From contig JAEYWT010000319.1 in the NCBI GenBank assembly GCA_023428865.1, positions 1 through 25,051 on the forward strand: a DNA stretch of 25,051 nucleotides. Reading direction: 5' to 3'. How positions within the stretch are numbered: the first letter of the stretch is position 1; each line of letters starts with the position of its first letter. Positions 23,649 through 25,051 of this stretch are shown piece after piece. This DNA comes from Bacteroidota bacterium. Its GTDB lineage: Bacteria > Bacteroidota > Bacteroidia > Flavobacteriales_F > PHOS-HE28. The notes under the pieces are model-generated. The model ran no database searches and was not told the DNA's origin. It saw only the letters and a list, made by a program, of their open reading frames with translations. The translations under genes were made by a program, and so were the position numbers.

Positions 23649-24218
23649 ATGGCCATGGACCACCCGACCAACTACCTTGTCAGCGCCCGCCAGCAGTTCC
23701 ATTATTACCGGCAGTTGGGTGAAAAGACCTTCAACCAGCTCCAGGACGAACAGCTCTTCTGGCGTTCCGATGCCGATGCCAATTCCATCGCCATCATCGT
23801 GCAGCACCTACATGGTAACATGCGCTCCCGTTGGACCGACTTCCTCACCAGCGATGGCGAGAAGGAATGGCGCACGCGCGACCTTGAATTCGAAGATGTG
23901 ATCAACGATCGGGCCACCTTGCTCGACCGATGGAACACGGGTTGGCAATGCGTGTTCGATGCACTTGATATCGTGAATAGCGAGAATTTCGATACCACGG
24001 TGTACATCCGCGCACAAGCCCACACCATCACCGATGCCGTGAACAGACAGTTGTGCCACTACGCCTACCACGTGGGCCAGATCGTGCTGTTGGGTCGTAT
24101 GCTGAAAGGACCGGAATGGAACAGCCTTTCGATACCGCGCGGAAACTCCTCCAACTTCAACCAGGAGAAATTCGCGCGCGGCAAACACGGCGGGCATTTC
24201 TCCGACGACCTGCGGTGA
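23649..24218 (+). CDS. DUF1572 / DinB-superfamily protein
   Basis: The 189-aa protein has the four-helix DinB-fold layout: YLVSARQQFHYYRQLGEKTFNQL, a SIAIIVQHLHGNMRSRWTDFL segment with the first metal-binding histidine, and the third-helix motif QLCHYAYHVGQIVLLGRML with HxxYHxGQ, giving the other two histidines. It ends in FARGKHGGHFSDDLR. The DUF1572 subgroup is common in Bacteroidota and Firmicutes. DinB-fold proteins include thiol-dependent metalloenzymes such as bacillithiol transferases, but the substrate here is unknown. ATG at 23655 is an alternative start two codons later. Confidence 0.9.
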   Translation: MAMDHPTNYLVSARQQFHYYRQLGEKTFNQLQDEQLFWRSDADANSIAIIVQHLHGNMRSRWTDFLTSDGEKEWRTRDLEFEDVINDRATLLDRWNTGWQCVFDALDIVNSENFDTTVYIRAQAHTITDAVNRQLCHYAYHVGQIVLLGRMLKGPEWNSLSIPRGNSSNFNQEKFARGKHGGHFSDDLR

Positions 24219-24463
24219 ACGTGGGTTGCGCTGGCTAGCCCACACGGCGAGTGTTCCGTTCCCAGTAGCGAATGGCGTAGCTGATCACGCACAGCTGGTG
24301 TACGCTGTCCGTAGGTACGGACCGGGTTCAACTCATGCCCATTTACTGGTTTCCGGGTATTTCAGCTGGCTTGGTTGTCGAACTCCTTTGCCCATGTCAA
24401 TGCCCGCATTGAAGTGGAGCAACGACAAACGTTCACACGAAGACCAACCAACACCGATCAGCC
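24219..24463. other. Spacer, no gene supported
   Basis: The 245-bp gap has only a weak stem GTGGG (24221-24225)/CCCAC (24239-24243) just after the DUF1572 stop, containing the palindrome GGCTAGCC. The one 82-codon plus-strand ORF crossing it runs into the next gene in another frame. No good -7 box was found before 24464. Confidence 0.4.
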
Positions 24464-25051
24464 ATGCCTACTGAAAAGCCCAACCGCGCACTTGTCGTGA
24501 TCAATTACCTAGCCAGCAGCAACCATGACCACCTCTACCGCTTCATCGAAGAGTCCGGCCGTGGAACCGTACAAGCCACCCTCGGCGACGACTATCGAAA
24601 GATCGTGAAGCTCTATGGTAGCCATGCGACCCTGACCAAATTGATCAGTGCGCTACGTACCGAGGGTGCGAAGAGCTACATCCACCGCATCGACCTGATC
24701 GTTATGCTCCACGGGTCGCCAGGCAAGCTCCACTTCAAGGATGGTGGCAAGGCGACAAGCACCGTCAGAAACAAGATCAAGGAACTGAACCTTGGAGTAA
24801 AACTTCGGTTACTGTACAATACTTCCTGTTATGGTGACAGCCATTCCAAGCACTTCCTGGAAGCGGGTTTCGATGCTGCCATTGGTTCCAAGAAGGTGAA
24901 CGCCAACGCAGCGGTGGAGTTCACTACGCTCTTGAGTCTTTGGCAGTTCAACTTCACCATCTCACAATGCCTTGCACCCAGCATTCCACTCACCGGACCT
25001 GCTGATGCCGCCGCTCGAGCATTCGGCCATTTGACGAATGCCGTATGGAAG
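24464..25051 (+). CDS. Hypothetical protein with caspase-fold-like His-Gly and Ser-Cys-Tyr-Gly motifs (3' truncated)
   Basis: From the ATG at 24464 the frame is open for 196 codons to the window edge. There is no signal peptide. A hydrophobic strand ends in IDLIVMLHGSPGKL (His83-Gly84), and 39 residues later VKLRLLYNTSCYGDSHS contains Cys122, followed by FLEAGFDAAIGSKKVNANAAVEF. A strand-HG and strand-(N)xSCxG pair, then a segment rich in Gly/Ala with an aliphatic strand and an Asn, is the order seen in clan CD peptidases (caspase, CHAT, C25). I therefore suspect a caspase-like hydrolase fold. No family name can be given, as the N-terminal 70 residues look unfamiliar and the end is missing. 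Confidence 0.7.
   Translation, partial: MPTEKPNRALVVINYLASSNHDHLYRFIEESGRGTVQATLGDDYRKIVKLYGSHATLTKLISALRTEGAKSYIHRIDLIVMLHGSPGKLHFKDGGKATSTVRNKIKELNLGVKLRLLYNTSCYGDSHSKHFLEAGFDAAIGSKKVNANAAVEFTTLLSLWQFNFTISQCLAPSIPLTGPADAAARAFGHLTNAVWK

Overview
The window is a chromosomal stretch from a Bacteroidota bacterium, most likely a GC-rich Flavobacteriales-type lineage (inference). The evidence is two secreted proteins with type IX secretion (T9SS) C-terminal sorting domains, Ig-like and SprB-like adhesin repeats, Bacteroidota-type families (DUF4271, GEVEDY, DUF1572, an O-antigen ligase with the long Bacteroidota-type loop), TAnnTTTG-like -7 promoter boxes, and the HemD-RnpA-YidD-S41 protease gene order often seen in this phylum. 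No tRNA, rRNA, CRISPR array, insertion sequence or prophage was seen.

Layout. 3-1184: 3' end of a secreted FN3/GEVEDY/T9SS protein. 1224-2973: two overlapping glycosyltransferase genes (GT2, then GT9 heptosyltransferase-like). 8337-2924 (minus strand): a tight operon DUF4271 - hemD - rnpA - yidD - S41 C-terminal processing protease - O-antigen ligase; its last gene runs 50 bp into the 3' end of the GT9 gene. 8472-9689: a glutaryl-CoA dehydrogenase-type acyl-CoA dehydrogenase, ended by a strong hairpin terminator shared with the convergent minus-strand pair of small paralogous STAS-like proteins (9748-10744). 10934-13300: an MBOAT O-acyltransferase (AlgI type) and an SGNH-like partner, a likely polysaccharide O-acetylation module. 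13301-13704: a 404-bp spacer of unknown content.

13705-19254 is the dominant gene: an 1849-aa secreted protein with FN3, a gingipain (C25)-like caspase-fold region in which the expected catalytic cysteine appears to be missing, another FN3, a small Cys-rich element, 11 Ig-like repeats of about 79 aa (some nearly identical at DNA level), an SprB-like repeat, a further C-terminal domain and a T9SS sorting signal. A textbook terminator follows.

19463-22427: two outer-membrane beta-barrel genes (minus strand) divergent from a BlaI-type repressor and an M56/BlaR1-type membrane protease that carries a TonB C-terminal domain instead of a beta-lactam sensor; a second perfect terminator follows. 22785-24218: a hypothetical protein, a small lipoprotein and a DUF1572/DinB-fold protein. 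24464-end: a partial, unrecognised protein with a His-Gly and a Ser-Cys-Tyr-Gly motif spaced as in caspase-fold peptidases. Envelope and surface functions dominate: polysaccharide assembly and acetylation, T9SS cargo, outer-membrane barrels and envelope proteolysis.
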